A DNA stretch of 64,000 nucleotides from Flavihumibacter petaseus NBRC 106054 (GCF_000974785.1 NZ_BBWV01000006.1:1-64000); one strand, 5' to 3'. Shown: positions 19,098-27,937, counted from the stretch's first letter. Numbers and translations are program-made. Notes: generated from the sequence alone by a model not told the origin.

Positions 19098-19714
19098 TGG
19101 CGATAAAAATATTTATTACGGATGACCACTATATGATTGTGGAAGGTATCCGCTCCTTGCTTCAACAAGAAAAAGACGTTGAATGGATGGGGCATGCGAT
19201 GAATGCGGCATCCTGTCTTGGCTTTCTGCAACAGCAACAGCCGGATGTAATTCTGATGGATATCAATCTACCCGACAAAAGCGGTATCGACCTTTGCCAG
19301 GAAGTAAAAGGTAAGTATCCCGACATACATATCCTGGGACTAAGCTCTTTTAATCAGCAAAGTTTTATTCAAAAGATGATGGAGCATGGTGCCAGTGGAT
19401 ATGTGTTAAAAAATGCCACCAGGGAAGAGCTGTTGGAGGCCATTGAAGCAGTGATGAAGGGACAGAAATTCCTAAGCCCGGAAGTGTCGGCAACTAATGG
19501 CAGGAATGAAGAGATAAGGATACCCGTGATTACGCGAAGGGAGAAAGAGGTGCTGGCGCTTATAGCGGAAGGATTGACGAATAGTGAAATCGCCGAAAAG
19601 TTGTTCGTCAGCACCACAACGGTTGATTCGCACAGAAAAAGCCTGCTGGCTAAATTCGAAGCAAAGAATACTGCGACCTTAATCAGAATGGCCGCTAAGT
19701 TTTCCTTCATATGA
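19097..19714 (+). CDS. NarL/LuxR family response regulator
   Basis: A 205-residue DNA-binding response regulator. The receiver domain (about residues 1-120) has the acidic pair Asp9-Asp10, the phosphorylation site Asp55 in VILMDINLPD and Lys near 105 (GYVLKNA). The C-terminal LuxR-type helix-turn-helix (about 140-200) has ITRREKEVLALIAEGLTNSE and VSTTTVDSHRKSLL. Its start overlaps the kinase stop by 1 bp, so the two are translationally coupled and surely work as a pair. The targets may include the divergent secreted-protein operon at 13661-16971; that is inference from position only. Confidence 0.94.
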   Translation: MAIKIFITDDHYMIVEGIRSLLQQEKDVEWMGHAMNAASCLGFLQQQQPDVILMDINLPDKSGIDLCQEVKGKYPDIHILGLSSFNQQSFIQKMMEHGASGYVLKNATREELLEAIEAVMKGQKFLSPEVSATNGRNEEIRIPVITRREKEVLALIAEGLTNSEIAEKLFVSTTTVDSHRKSLLAKFEAKNTATLIRMAAKFSFI

Positions 19715-19830
19715 TATTGTCTTCATGAATCATGTTGGGGCCAGCAACCCCACAAAATTCAATAAATGCAGCCGGATCACCGTCACGGAATGCCGGAAAT
19801 GGGTTGTTTCCCGGGCAATCCAATACCAAA

Positions 19831-19893
19831 CCTACAGCGGTCTGACATCCGTCCCCCAGCAAACCTACCCATTCGCTGGGGGACCGCTGTAGG
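19831..19893. repeat. 19-bp inverted repeat with an 11-nt one-sided insertion
   Basis: The right arm 19875-19893 (GCTGGGGGACCGCTGTAGG) pairs perfectly with two blocks of the left arm, 19831-19840 and 19852-19860, leaving an 11-nt bulge at 19841-19851 and a 14-nt loop. It lies in the 251-bp gap between convergent genes (regulator ending at 19714, radical SAM ending at 19966). The sequence CTGTAGG recurs just after it at 19899-19905. No poly-T follows. No other gene is supported in this gap. Confidence 0.7.
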
Positions 19894-19965
19894 GCGGCTG
19901 TAGGTCGGCAGGCAGACGGAGCTCCCCGGCACAAATGGTAGAATAACAAAAAAGTGGTTGCAACA

Positions 19966-22197
19966 CTACAACTGCCACAGTCCAAACCGGAAGAGCGTGC
20001 TCACCGGCTTATTGTCCCAGAACAATTCGAAATCCGGCAATCCTGCAGCTTCGTAATGGGCCTGTACTTCCTGGCGGGTCCAGGTACGAGGCAGGTGCAC
20101 CGATAGTTGTGGCAGGATTTCCATCAGCCATTTGCCCTCTTCCGGAGAAACCCGGATGGAAGCACTTTCCTGCCGGTTGCTGAACTGTAGTTCGGCCTGT
20201 TCCCATTGCTGGCCTTTTTTGGAGCGGGTAGTAATGGTAAGCAAGGGAATCGCGCTGCCTGCCCAGATGATCTTCTGGTTAGGTTTATGGCGGTCAGGTT
20301 CTTCAGCAAGCAGTGCCTGTTCTATGTAGTCGGGCGCGACTGTCGTGCGCGGGGTTTTGAAATCAAACCATTTGTGCAGGGGATGATCGAGGCAAGCGCC
20401 GTGCATGAAATTCAGGAGCGACTTTTTCAGTCCGTAGGCGAAAGCCGGATGATCCGCACCGGTCGGGTCAATATGATCTATATCGTTGTTGGCAAAAGTG
20501 GCTACTACCGGTTGCACATATCTTACCTGGTATTTCTCCGGCTCGAGTCCGACCGGGCTGTGTGCCGTCATGGTGAACTGGTGCCAGAAAGCGGATTGTA
20601 AAATGCCGGCCTGGAACATCTGTCGTACCATTTCGAGGGAGTCGATTGTCTCCTGTGCGGTTTGGGTGGGGAATCCATACATGAGATAGGCATGCACCAT
20701 GATACCGGCTTCCGTGAAATGCTTGTTTACCCGCGCAACCTGTGACACGGTAATACCTTTCTGGATGAGGCCCAACAGCCGGTCAGAAGCCACTTCCAGT
20801 CCCCCGGAAACGCCAATGCACCCGCTTGCCCGCAGCAGCAGGCAGAGGTCACGGGTGAAGCTCTTTTCGAACCGGATATTGGTCCACCAGCTCACCACGA
20901 GTTTGCGGCGCAGGATCTCGATGGCCAGGGCGCGCATCAGTGCCGGCGGAGCAGCTTCATCCACGAAATGAAAACCGGTTTGTCCCGTTTGCGCCATAAG
21001 CGTTTCCATCCGATCGCAAAGCAGGGACGCTGTGACAGGTTCGTAGAGTCTTATATAGTCGAGGCTGATATCGCAGAAGGTACATTTCCCCCAGTAGCAA
21101 CCGTGTGCCATGGTAAGCTTGTTCCAGCGGCCATCGCTCCAGAGGCTGTGCATCGGATTCATGATTTCGATGGCAGAGATGTATTGGTCGAGGTAAAAGT
21201 CGCTGTAATCGGGTGTTCCCACCTGTCCCTGTTTGTAATCAGTGCAGGAAGGATTATTGATAAAGGTTACTTTGTCATCTTCCAGGAGGAAAGTTCGTTT
21301 CAGGCTGCTGACAGGCGTTGCCTGTTCAATATGTGCTACCAGTTGTTCGATAGGTGATTCACCATCATCCAGTGTGATGAAATGAAAAAAATCGAAAACC
21401 CGTGGGTCGCTGATGCCGCGGAGTTCCGTATTGGGAAATCCACCACCCATCACGATGCGGGTTTCAGGATAGTGCCTACGGATATATTGTGCGGTACGGA
21501 AGGCCGCATACAGGTTGCCGGGGAATGGAACGGAAATAGCCACAAGTTGGGGTTGCAGCTGCTCCATTTTCTCCGCTACCAGGGCATTGAGCAGATGGTC
21601 AGTGTAGGTGTAGGGACCTTGCAGTGAATCATAAAGTTCATCAAAGCTATTGGCGGATCGACCCAGTTTTTCTGCATAGCGGCTGAAACCGAAATGCTCG
21701 TCGATGGTTTCTTTGATCAGATCGGAAAGATCCTCAAGATACATGGTACTGAGGTGTTTCGCTTTATCCTGCGTGCCCATATTGCCAAATGCCCAGTGGA
21801 GATCATCGAGTTGTTCAAAACGACTTGCTTCAGGAAGGAAGCCTCGTTTTGCGATGCGGTGTGCCAGCGTTGGATTTTTCCCTTTAAGAAAATCCATGAC
21901 GGCATCAATGGTTTCGAGATAGTCATGCTGAAGGGCAATGATTCTCCTGATATTGGCAGTCAGTTCATTGGTGTCGGGGCCGGCCGGCGAAACTGCAGGA
22001 TATTTGTCTGCGATGGCTGCAAAGAGGCTTACCAAACCATTTTTTGAAAATAAAAGGTTGGTGACTTCAATACCCAGGTCGCTCTGATAGGCGCTGATTC
22101 CTTTCGTATTAAGGAAACCTTTCAGGTAGGCAGTAGCCGGATAGGGTGTGTTCAACTGGGTGAAAGGAGGTGTCAGCAGGTATACAGAAACGGGCAA
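19966..22197 (-). CDS. B12-binding domain radical SAM protein
   Basis: A 743-residue cytoplasmic enzyme of unknown substrate. The N-terminal part (about residues 205-300) resembles a cobalamin-binding Rossmann domain (ISVPFPGNLYAAFRTAQYIR, RIVMGGGFPNTELRG). The radical SAM domain follows, with an iron-sulfur motif HGCYWGKCTFC in which Cys367, Cys372 and Cys375 are spaced CX4CX2C, wider than the classic CX3CX2C. Further family features are FVDEAAPPALMRAL and GVSGGLEVASDRLLGLIQKG. No ATG is available near the beginning: the best start is TTG at 22197, with AGGAAAA upstream and an exact -7 box at 22214-22221. It follows the redoxin gene by 15 bp on the same strand. Confidence 0.87.
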   Translation of the reverse strand: MPVSVYLLTPPFTQLNTPYPATAYLKGFLNTKGISAYQSDLGIEVTNLLFSKNGLVSLFAAIADKYPAVSPAGPDTNELTANIRRIIALQHDYLETIDAVMDFLKGKNPTLAHRIAKRGFLPEASRFEQLDDLHWAFGNMGTQDKAKHLSTMYLEDLSDLIKETIDEHFGFSRYAEKLGRSANSFDELYDSLQGPYTYTDHLLNALVAEKMEQLQPQLVAISVPFPGNLYAAFRTAQYIRRHYPETRIVMGGGFPNTELRGISDPRVFDFFHFITLDDGESPIEQLVAHIEQATPVSSLKRTFLLEDDKVTFINNPSCTDYKQGQVGTPDYSDFYLDQYISAIEIMNPMHSLWSDGRWNKLTMAHGCYWGKCTFCDISLDYIRLYEPVTASLLCDRMETLMAQTGQTGFHFVDEAAPPALMRALAIEILRRKLVVSWWTNIRFEKSFTRDLCLLLRASGCIGVSGGLEVASDRLLGLIQKGITVSQVARVNKHFTEAGIMVHAYLMYGFPTQTAQETIDSLEMVRQMFQAGILQSAFWHQFTMTAHSPVGLEPEKYQVRYVQPVVATFANNDIDHIDPTGADHPAFAYGLKKSLLNFMHGACLDHPLHKWFDFKTPRTTVAPDYIEQALLAEEPDRHKPNQKIIWAGSAIPLLTITTRSKKGQQWEQAELQFSNRQESASIRVSPEEGKWLMEILPQLSVHLPRTWTRQEVQAHYEAAGLPDFELFWDNKPVSTLFRFGLWQL

Positions 22198-22212
22198 AAT
22201 GGCGAATTTTCC

Positions 22213-23319
22213 TCAAAAGTACCGACCTATCAGCGGATGTTCAACTATTAATGTTTTCATAGCTGCGGCATCAATTGGTCCTTGTTTCGCATAAACAATC
22301 TTTCCGCCGGGTTCTACCAGAATCGTATAGGGGAGTGCGCCCTGCCAGTTCGGATCGATGGCTTCAATCAGCTGATATTTATCGTCGGTATTGAATAAGT
22401 AATTGGCGTTGGACGATTGCTGGGTTTTCAGGAATTCCAGCACTTTTTCTTTATTCGCCGGGTCGTCTGCACTGATGCTGATGAATTCTAAATTCCGGCT
22501 TTTGTACATCCTTTTTATAGTAATGAAATCGGGATATTCTTTCACGCAGGGGCCGCACCAGGTAGCCCAGACATTGATGAGCCGTAATTTTTTGGTGTCA
22601 TTTTTCAACAGGTTTCTCAGTTCGGGTTCACTGATCATAGACAGGTTCACCGGCTCTTTGGCCCATTCCTCTTTAGCTTTATCAATCCAGTTTTCTTTGG
22701 AGGCCCACTTGATGGAGCAGCCAAAAACCTTGGTGGTGGGCACGGCCACAGCCTGCTGGCTGAGCAGGCTTTCAATCGCATTACGGGCGTCGCGGATAGT
22801 GGGAGTTTTGGAAGGCTTTTCCATATTGTCAATCCTGCCCTGGAAGCGAAGCATCCGTTCTTTATCAAAGATGAAAACATGTGGTGTGGCAACGGGGCCA
22901 TAGGCGCGGGCAACTGTTTGGGCAGCACCGTCGTACAGGTATGGGAAATTGAAATGTTTGGTAGCGGCACGAAGTTTCATTTCTTCAAAGCTGTCGCTGA
23001 GGTCAGTATAGTCAAGTTCGCTGAGTGAAATAGCAGCCGGGTCGTTCGGGTTGATCGCCACAACAGCAACGCCCTTTCCGGCATAGTCTGCGGTTAATTG
23101 AATGAGGCGGTCTTCATATGCCTGTGCCGTGGGGCAATGATTGCAGGTAAAAACGATCACCAGCACTTTCGCATCACTGAAGTTTGCCAGGGTCCAGGTT
23201 TTTCCGTCAATTCCCGGCAGGCTGAATTCAGGCGCTTTGGATCCGATGGCAAGCGTAACCGGATCTCCGGCAAACACAGAAACTGAAACGAAAAACAATA
23301 GGGCAAGAAGCGTTTTCAT
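22213..23319 (-). CDS. exported protein with two thioredoxin-like domains
   Basis: A 368-residue periplasmic redoxin. After a signal peptide (about residues 1-18) comes an AhpC/TSA-like domain (about 23-180) with the motif FTCNHCPTAQ (Cys59, Cys62). A second TlpA/ResA-like thioredoxin domain (about 215-365) has the redox pair WATWCGPCVKEYP. The first domain type is often annotated as redoxin with a CxxC peroxiredoxin-like site, the second as a thiol-disulfide reductase. The fusion of both in one chain suggests electron relay between two CxxC sites. It is probably cotranscribed with the radical SAM gene 15 bp downstream, though that gene also has its own -7 box. Confidence 0.88.
   Translation of the reverse strand: MKTLLALLFFVSVSVFAGDPVTLAIGSKAPEFSLPGIDGKTWTLANFSDAKVLVIVFTCNHCPTAQAYEDRLIQLTADYAGKGVAVVAINPNDPAAISLSELDYTDLSDSFEEMKLRAATKHFNFPYLYDGAAQTVARAYGPVATPHVFIFDKERMLRFQGRIDNMEKPSKTPTIRDARNAIESLLSQQAVAVPTTKVFGCSIKWASKENWIDKAKEEWAKEPVNLSMISEPELRNLLKNDTKKLRLINVWATWCGPCVKEYPDFITIKRMYKSRNLEFISISADDPANKEKVLEFLKTQQSSNANYLFNTDDKYQLIEAIDPNWQGALPYTILVEPGGKIVYAKQGPIDAAAMKTLIVEHPLIGRYF
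22214..22221 (-). promoter_or_regulatory. -7 box ahead of the radical SAM gene
   Basis: Reads TACTTTTG on the minus strand, an exact TAnnTTTG match, 16 nt before the TTG start at 22197. It overlaps the stop codon of the redoxin gene, so it would be an internal promoter in a two-gene unit. Confidence 0.4.
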
Positions 23320-23393
23320 CCAATATCATTTTAACAGAAGTTAACGGTTTTTTTAGCAAGAGGGCCGGGAAATTATTTTATCCCTACCTTCAA

Positions 23394-23888
23394 ATGATGA
23401 ACCGGAGAAAGGTATTAAAGTCGATGATTTGGATGGGGGCTACCGTAGCATTTTTGCCCTCCTGTGTTTACCGCCAGGACCAGGTCCACATGCAGTTGAA
23501 GCACCTGCAGATCAATCCTGACCAGGAGAAATTACTGGCTTCCCTCGCTGACGAAATCATCCCTGCAACGCAAACCCCCGGTGCAACCGATCTGGGGCTT
23601 CATTTTTTTGCTTTGAAAATGGTAGATGATTGTTACGACAGCGTGGGCCGGGATCAGTTCATGAGTGGTTTCAAAGCATTTGCTGAGAACCGGTCGGCAG
23701 ATAACGCACTAACTCTTGAGAAAGCTGCTGCAGATCAGAAAATGGCAGGCTTCGTCAATGGCTACCGGTCACTCATTGTTCGTGGCTATAAACAATCCGA
23801 ATATTACATGACTAAGGTCGTACCTTATAAACTCGTACCCGGCGGCTACAAGGGATGTATTCCTGTAACAGCGGCAGCAACAACTTAA
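23394..23888 (+). CDS. gluconate 2-dehydrogenase subunit 3-like small subunit
   Basis: A 164-residue small subunit of a periplasmic GMC-type sugar dehydrogenase. The N-terminus NRRKVLKSMIWMGATVAFLP carries a twin-arginine-like signal and ends in a lipobox-like LPSC, so it is likely a Tat-exported lipoprotein. The body (about residues 40-150) has the subunit 3 family pattern LLASLADEIIPATQTPGATD and FVNGYRSLIVRGYKQSEYYM. Such subunits export and mature the FAD subunit, which has no signal of its own. The GMC gene starts 4 bp downstream. Confidence 0.9.
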   Translation: MMNRRKVLKSMIWMGATVAFLPSCVYRQDQVHMQLKHLQINPDQEKLLASLADEIIPATQTPGATDLGLHFFALKMVDDCYDSVGRDQFMSGFKAFAENRSADNALTLEKAAADQKMAGFVNGYRSLIVRGYKQSEYYMTKVVPYKLVPGGYKGCIPVTAAATT

Positions 23889-23892
23889 CCAT

Positions 23893-25602
23893 ATGGGCTA
23901 TCTGAATACGAAGGGCGTGAAGGAAAGAACTTTTGATGCGATTGTTATCGGGTCGGGAATAAGTGGCGGCTGGGCTGCAAAAGAATTTACCGAAAAGGGA
24001 TTGTCGACCCTGGTGCTCGAGCGGGGAAGGGAAGTAAAACACCTCAAAGACTATCCGACTACGAATATGATGCCCTGGGAATTTGAACACCGCGGGCAAT
24101 TGACAGCTGACCTTGTCAAAGAAAATCCTGTTGTAAGCAAGTGTTATGCTTTTCGTGAAGACGCCCTGCATTTTTTTGTAAAAGACAAGGAGCATCCTTA
24201 TGTGCAGGACAAGCCATTTGACTGGATCCGCGGTTACCAGGTTGGGGGTAAATCGTTGTTATGGGCAAGGCAAACGCAGCGGTGGAGTGACTTCGATTTC
24301 ACCGGTCCCGCGCGTGATGGCTTTGTGGTTGACTGGCCTATCCGCTACAAGGATATTGCACCCTGGTACAGCTATGTGGAAAAATTCGCCGGTATCTCCG
24401 GAAACAAGGACGGGTTACCACAACTTCCCGACGGCGAATTCCTGCCACCGATGGAACTGAACTGCGTCGAAAAATATTTCAAAGACAAAATGGCCTCGGC
24501 TTACAAAGACCGGCCGGTGATCATTGGTCGTGCAGCGCACCTGACCGCGCCGCAGCAGGTTCATTTTGATCAGGGCAGGGCGCAATGCCAGCAGCGGGAT
24601 CTTTGCCAGCGGGGTTGTCCGTTCGGTGGTTACTTCAGCAGCAATGCATCCACCATTCCCTGGGCCATGAAAACCGGAAAGCTGACCCTGCAACCCAACG
24701 CTGTGGTGCATTCCATCATATACGACGAAAAGCAGCAGAAGGCTACCGGTGTACGCGTGATCGACGCCATTACCAAAAAGGCGACTGAATATTTTGCGCC
24801 GGTGATCTTTGTGAACGCCGCCGCAATCAATACGAACCTCATCCTGCTGAATTCTGTCTCTGCAAGGTTCCCCGGCGGACTGGGCAACGACAATGGACTC
24901 CTGGGGAAGTATTTTGCATTTCACAATTATCGCGGCCGCATCAATGCACGTTATGAGGGTTATATGGACAGTACCACTGAAGGCAGAAGACCCAACAGCG
25001 GCTATATTCCCCGTTTCAGAAACCTGCATAAACAGGAAACCGATTTTCTCAGGGGATATGCCGCCGGATTTGGAGCAAGACGTACCAATCTTCCTTCAAC
25101 AGGGTGGGGGGAGCAACTGAAGCAGCAACTTGATAAACCTACACCGGGTCTGTGGGCGGTTGGTTCTCACATGATGGGAGAGACCATCCCAAAAGAAAAA
25201 AGTCGGTTAACGCTTGATCCCTCACAGAAAGACGAATGGGGTGTGCCATTGCTGCATGTCGATATGGCCTATGACGATAACGATGAGAAGATGCTCAAAG
25301 ATTATTTTGATCAGATGAAAGCGATGTTCGAAACTGCGGGATTCACCGATATTGAGATCGAAGATTCCAAACAGGCCCCTGGTCTTGACATTCATGAAAT
25401 GGGTGGTGTACGCATGGGCCGTGACCCGAAGACTTCGCTCTTGAATGAATGGAACCAGTTACATGCCTGCAGGAATGTTTTTGTTACAGATGGAGCCTGT
25501 ATGACTTCCACGTCAACACAGAATCCCTCCCTTACCTATATGGCGCTTACTGCACGCGCGGTCGACTATGCCGTTAAGGAAATGAAAAAAGGAAATATCT
25601 GA
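23893..25602 (+). CDS. GMC family FAD-dependent oxidoreductase (glycoside 3-dehydrogenase type)
   Basis: A 569-residue flavin enzyme that oxidises a sugar or alcohol hydroxyl. The FAD-binding motif VIGSGISGGWAAKEF is at about residues 17-31. A cysteine cluster CQQRDLCQRGCPFGG lies near residues 232-246, as in subunits paired with subunit 3 proteins. The C-terminal GMC domain carries LDIHEMGGVRMG with the active-site His, and QNPSLTYMALTARA. There is no signal peptide, so it should ride the Tat signal of the small subunit. With a sugar isomerase and a concanavalin-like protein nearby, oxidation at C3 of a glycoside is the best guess. Confidence 0.92.
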   Translation: MGYLNTKGVKERTFDAIVIGSGISGGWAAKEFTEKGLSTLVLERGREVKHLKDYPTTNMMPWEFEHRGQLTADLVKENPVVSKCYAFREDALHFFVKDKEHPYVQDKPFDWIRGYQVGGKSLLWARQTQRWSDFDFTGPARDGFVVDWPIRYKDIAPWYSYVEKFAGISGNKDGLPQLPDGEFLPPMELNCVEKYFKDKMASAYKDRPVIIGRAAHLTAPQQVHFDQGRAQCQQRDLCQRGCPFGGYFSSNASTIPWAMKTGKLTLQPNAVVHSIIYDEKQQKATGVRVIDAITKKATEYFAPVIFVNAAAINTNLILLNSVSARFPGGLGNDNGLLGKYFAFHNYRGRINARYEGYMDSTTEGRRPNSGYIPRFRNLHKQETDFLRGYAAGFGARRTNLPSTGWGEQLKQQLDKPTPGLWAVGSHMMGETIPKEKSRLTLDPSQKDEWGVPLLHVDMAYDDNDEKMLKDYFDQMKAMFETAGFTDIEIEDSKQAPGLDIHEMGGVRMGRDPKTSLLNEWNQLHACRNVFVTDGACMTSTSTQNPSLTYMALTARAVDYAVKEMKKGNI

Positions 25603-25606
25603 TCCT

Positions 25607-26320
25607 ATGAGCCTGTATGAACAGCGTGCCCGGATCGCCCTTCAGCGCTGGCAGTACAGGATGCAGCGGGAACCAGGTTTTTTCAGTGTGTTGTCGAAGC
25701 GGCTGCAACGGAAAGTGAATGCACTGATCCCCGAAAAAGTACACCAGGTGATCACTACCACATTACGGGAGTTGGTCAAAGCGGTACTTTTCGGTTCAAG
25801 ATTTACTACCGGAAACCCGATGCAGACACCATCACTGATGGTGCGAGAAGCAGCGGTCAGGGAAAAGATCAGGTTTTACCGAAATACTGCGGCATTGGAA
25901 GGTGGCCTGACGGGAGCGGGTGGGTTTGTGGCTGGCCTCGCAGATTTTCCGCTGCTCCTGTCGATCAAGATCAAGTTGCTGTTTGAAATCGCCACCCTTT
26001 ATGGTTTTGACGTGAATGATTACCGTGAACGGGTGTATATCCTGCATATTTTCGAACTTGCTTTTTCCAGTCCGCAACATCGGAAAAAAGTGTACCGCCA
26101 TCTGGTCGACTGGGAGGAAAAAAGCAAAACGCTGCCGGAAGATATCAAAGCGTTTGACTGGCGGAATTTTCAGCAGGAATACCGCGACTACCTTGATATT
26201 GCCAAGATGGCCCAGCTCATCCCCGTAATTGGTGCACCTGTAGGCCTGGTGGTAAACTACCAGCTGTTGAGAAAACTGGGCGAAACTGCCATGAATGCTT
26301 ACCGGATGCGATTGATCTGA
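25607..26320 (+). CDS. EcsC family protein
   Basis: A 237-residue EcsC family protein, named after a Bacillus subtilis ABC-operon gene; the biochemical role is unknown. The region ALEGGLTGAGGFVAGLADFP near residues 95-115 and the following SIKIKLLFEIATLYGFDV match the family core. The C-terminal IPVIGAPVGLVVNYQLLRKLGETAMNAYRMR also fits. A hydrophobic stretch may dip into the membrane but no signal peptide is present. It starts 4 bp after the GMC gene, forming a three-gene unit with the dehydrogenase subunits. Its end overlaps the convergent DUF1349-like gene by 22 bp. Confidence 0.85.
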   Translation: MSLYEQRARIALQRWQYRMQREPGFFSVLSKRLQRKVNALIPEKVHQVITTTLRELVKAVLFGSRFTTGNPMQTPSLMVREAAVREKIRFYRNTAALEGGLTGAGGFVAGLADFPLLLSIKIKLLFEIATLYGFDVNDYRERVYILHIFELAFSSPQHRKKVYRHLVDWEEKSKTLPEDIKAFDWRNFQQEYRDYLDIAKMAQLIPVIGAPVGLVVNYQLLRKLGETAMNAYRMRLI

Positions 26321-26916
26321 ACATTGGAAACCAGCCCTTCTTCCAGAACCTCGGGGTCATGGCTGCAGATGAACAATCCAGCCAGCACTTTTTTACCAAA
26401 TCCCTTGATCGTATGACTGCCTACCAGTTTGAGCTGTTCACCTTCACCGGCAGCCCACATGGTAAACGTATCACCCTGTCTTTCCAGCTGGATGGCGCGG
26501 ACATTTTTTTCCGGGTAAAATATTTCGTCTTCGGGGTCGCGCATGGCGGCTCCTGTATTTCCCCGCCATTGTAATACCGTGAGGCCGTCACCATGAACGG
26601 TAGCGCTGATATGCACTGCATTTTCCGCTTCTGATGCGCGGATCATCCAACCGATCTTCCGGTGCGGGTTGCTGCCGGATCCCGGGAACCTGACATCCGC
26701 TTTCAATACAAAATCATCCTCCCGGCGGTTGTAGACGTAAAAGAATTCATCCCTGTTAAACCAGATATTGTACCCGCCGCCTTTAAGGGTATACTGCTTT
26801 GAAGCTGGATTGTAATTTACGCTGCCCCTGATCTTTGGATTACCAATATCAGCCTGGTAGGCAAAGATGCCGGCTGAGGTCAGTTGGAATAGTAAAGCGA
26901 GCAAGGCAGTGATCAT
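26299..26916 (-). CDS. secreted DUF1349/concanavalin-like protein
   Basis: A 205-residue exported protein. It has a signal peptide (about residues 1-19, LLALLFQLTSAGIFA) and a beta-sandwich body resembling DUF1349 or laminin G-like sugar-binding domains: DDFVLKADVRFPGSGSNPHR, KIGWMIRASEAENAVHIS, FTMWAAGEGEQLKLVGS. Similar domains are found fused to TolB-like proteins in Bacteroidota. It starts 1 bp after the stop of the sugar isomerase gene and is cotranscribed with it. A role in carbohydrate binding is inference from fold and neighbours. Its end overlaps the convergent EcsC gene by 22 bp. Confidence 0.7.
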   Translation of the reverse strand: MITALLALLFQLTSAGIFAYQADIGNPKIRGSVNYNPASKQYTLKGGGYNIWFNRDEFFYVYNRREDDFVLKADVRFPGSGSNPHRKIGWMIRASEAENAVHISATVHGDGLTVLQWRGNTGAAMRDPEDEIFYPEKNVRAIQLERQGDTFTMWAAGEGEQLKLVGSHTIKGFGKKVLAGLFICSHDPEVLEEGLVSNVQINRIR

Positions 26917-26917
26917 A

Positions 26918-27751
26918 TCAGAGTTTTTTCAGGTAACGCAGGTTGTGCGCCAGCGCATCCATAGGTGTTTTTGAATATTCTTCCTGCTCAATGAAATAAT
27001 ACCGCATGCCGGAAGCCGATGTTTCTTTGAACAGGTTTTTGATCGGTAGTCCGCCTTTTCCGAATTCTGTGCTCTGCCTGGTTTGCAGGTTCATGTCTTT
27101 CAGGTGCCAGAGGGGAAACCTGCCGGGGAATCTTTTGAAATAATCAAGGGGGTCGAAACCGGAAGCGAGTACCCATCCCAGATCAAGTTCCATATGGACC
27201 AATGCGGGATCGGTTTCTTTGAGCAGGACCTCATACAACGGAATTCCATCCACTTTTTCAAATTCGTAGTCGTGGTTGTGGTATCCAAACTTGATGTTAC
27301 GTTGCCTGGCTTCTTCGCCTGCTTTGTTGAAAGCTTCGGCGACTTTTTTGTAGTTGTCAACTGTCTGTCCGGACGAGGGCATGCTGGAGCAGATCAGGTA
27401 TTCCTGTCCGCTTTCGGCGGCCTGATCCAGTGTCTGGGTCCATTTGGTATCCAGGCCTACATGCCCGCTGCGAAGTGTCATGCCAAGATCGGTACAGATG
27501 GCTTTTATTTCTTTCGGAGCGAGGCCGTAATAGAATCCTTTCTCACTGGCGGCAGATTCGATCTGCCTGATGCCCAGTTTCGCCAGTGCCTTAAGGGTTC
27601 CCGGAGCGTCGGCCAGCATTTCCTTTCTTACCGTATACAGCTGTACACCGGGATTGTCGATAGGTTTGCTGTCAGCCAGCAGAGAAGGCAAAAGGAAGGT
27701 TCCCATGCTAAGGCAGCTCGTCTCACGAATGAATTTTCTTCGGTTATACAT
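26918..27751 (-). CDS. exported TIM-barrel sugar isomerase/epimerase
   Basis: A 277-residue member of the xylose isomerase-like TIM barrel (sugar phosphate isomerase/epimerase) family. The N-terminus YNRRKFIRETSCLSMGTFLL is a twin-arginine-type signal, so the enzyme should be exported. Metal-site residues are plausible in the family positions: QIESAASEKGFYYG, the KFGYHNHDYEFEK motif near 155-167, MELDLGWVLASGFDP near 195 and WHLKDMNL near 225. In sugar catabolic loci such proteins act on keto-sugars made by GMC dehydrogenases. It heads a two-gene operon with the DUF1349-like gene and is divergent from the GH26 gene; the 186-bp gap shows no clear promoter. Confidence 0.87.
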   Translation of the reverse strand: MYNRRKFIRETSCLSMGTFLLPSLLADSKPIDNPGVQLYTVRKEMLADAPGTLKALAKLGIRQIESAASEKGFYYGLAPKEIKAICTDLGMTLRSGHVGLDTKWTQTLDQAAESGQEYLICSSMPSSGQTVDNYKKVAEAFNKAGEEARQRNIKFGYHNHDYEFEKVDGIPLYEVLLKETDPALVHMELDLGWVLASGFDPLDYFKRFPGRFPLWHLKDMNLQTRQSTEFGKGGLPIKNLFKETSASGMRYYFIEQEEYSKTPMDALAHNLRYLKKL

Positions 27752-27937
27752 GGTGGTGTTATTTTAAGAAGGACAGAAGGTAAGCTACAGGCAATTTAGC
27801 ATTATTCGGGCGAGGGGCGGCAATTTCTGTGTTGATGAAATCTTAACAATACCTGGTATTGTTTTGCGGGTAGAAAAAGCAATAGCGGGATGTTGGTCCG
27901 GTATGGGTAAATTGTAGGCGACCCCACAAAAGCTGCC

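Noticed and set aside
19707-19985. Minus-strand open frame of 92 codons in the gap after the NarL-type regulator
   Set aside because: Low-complexity Pro/Cys/Ser composition, crosses the palindrome, and resembles no family; better explained as non-coding.
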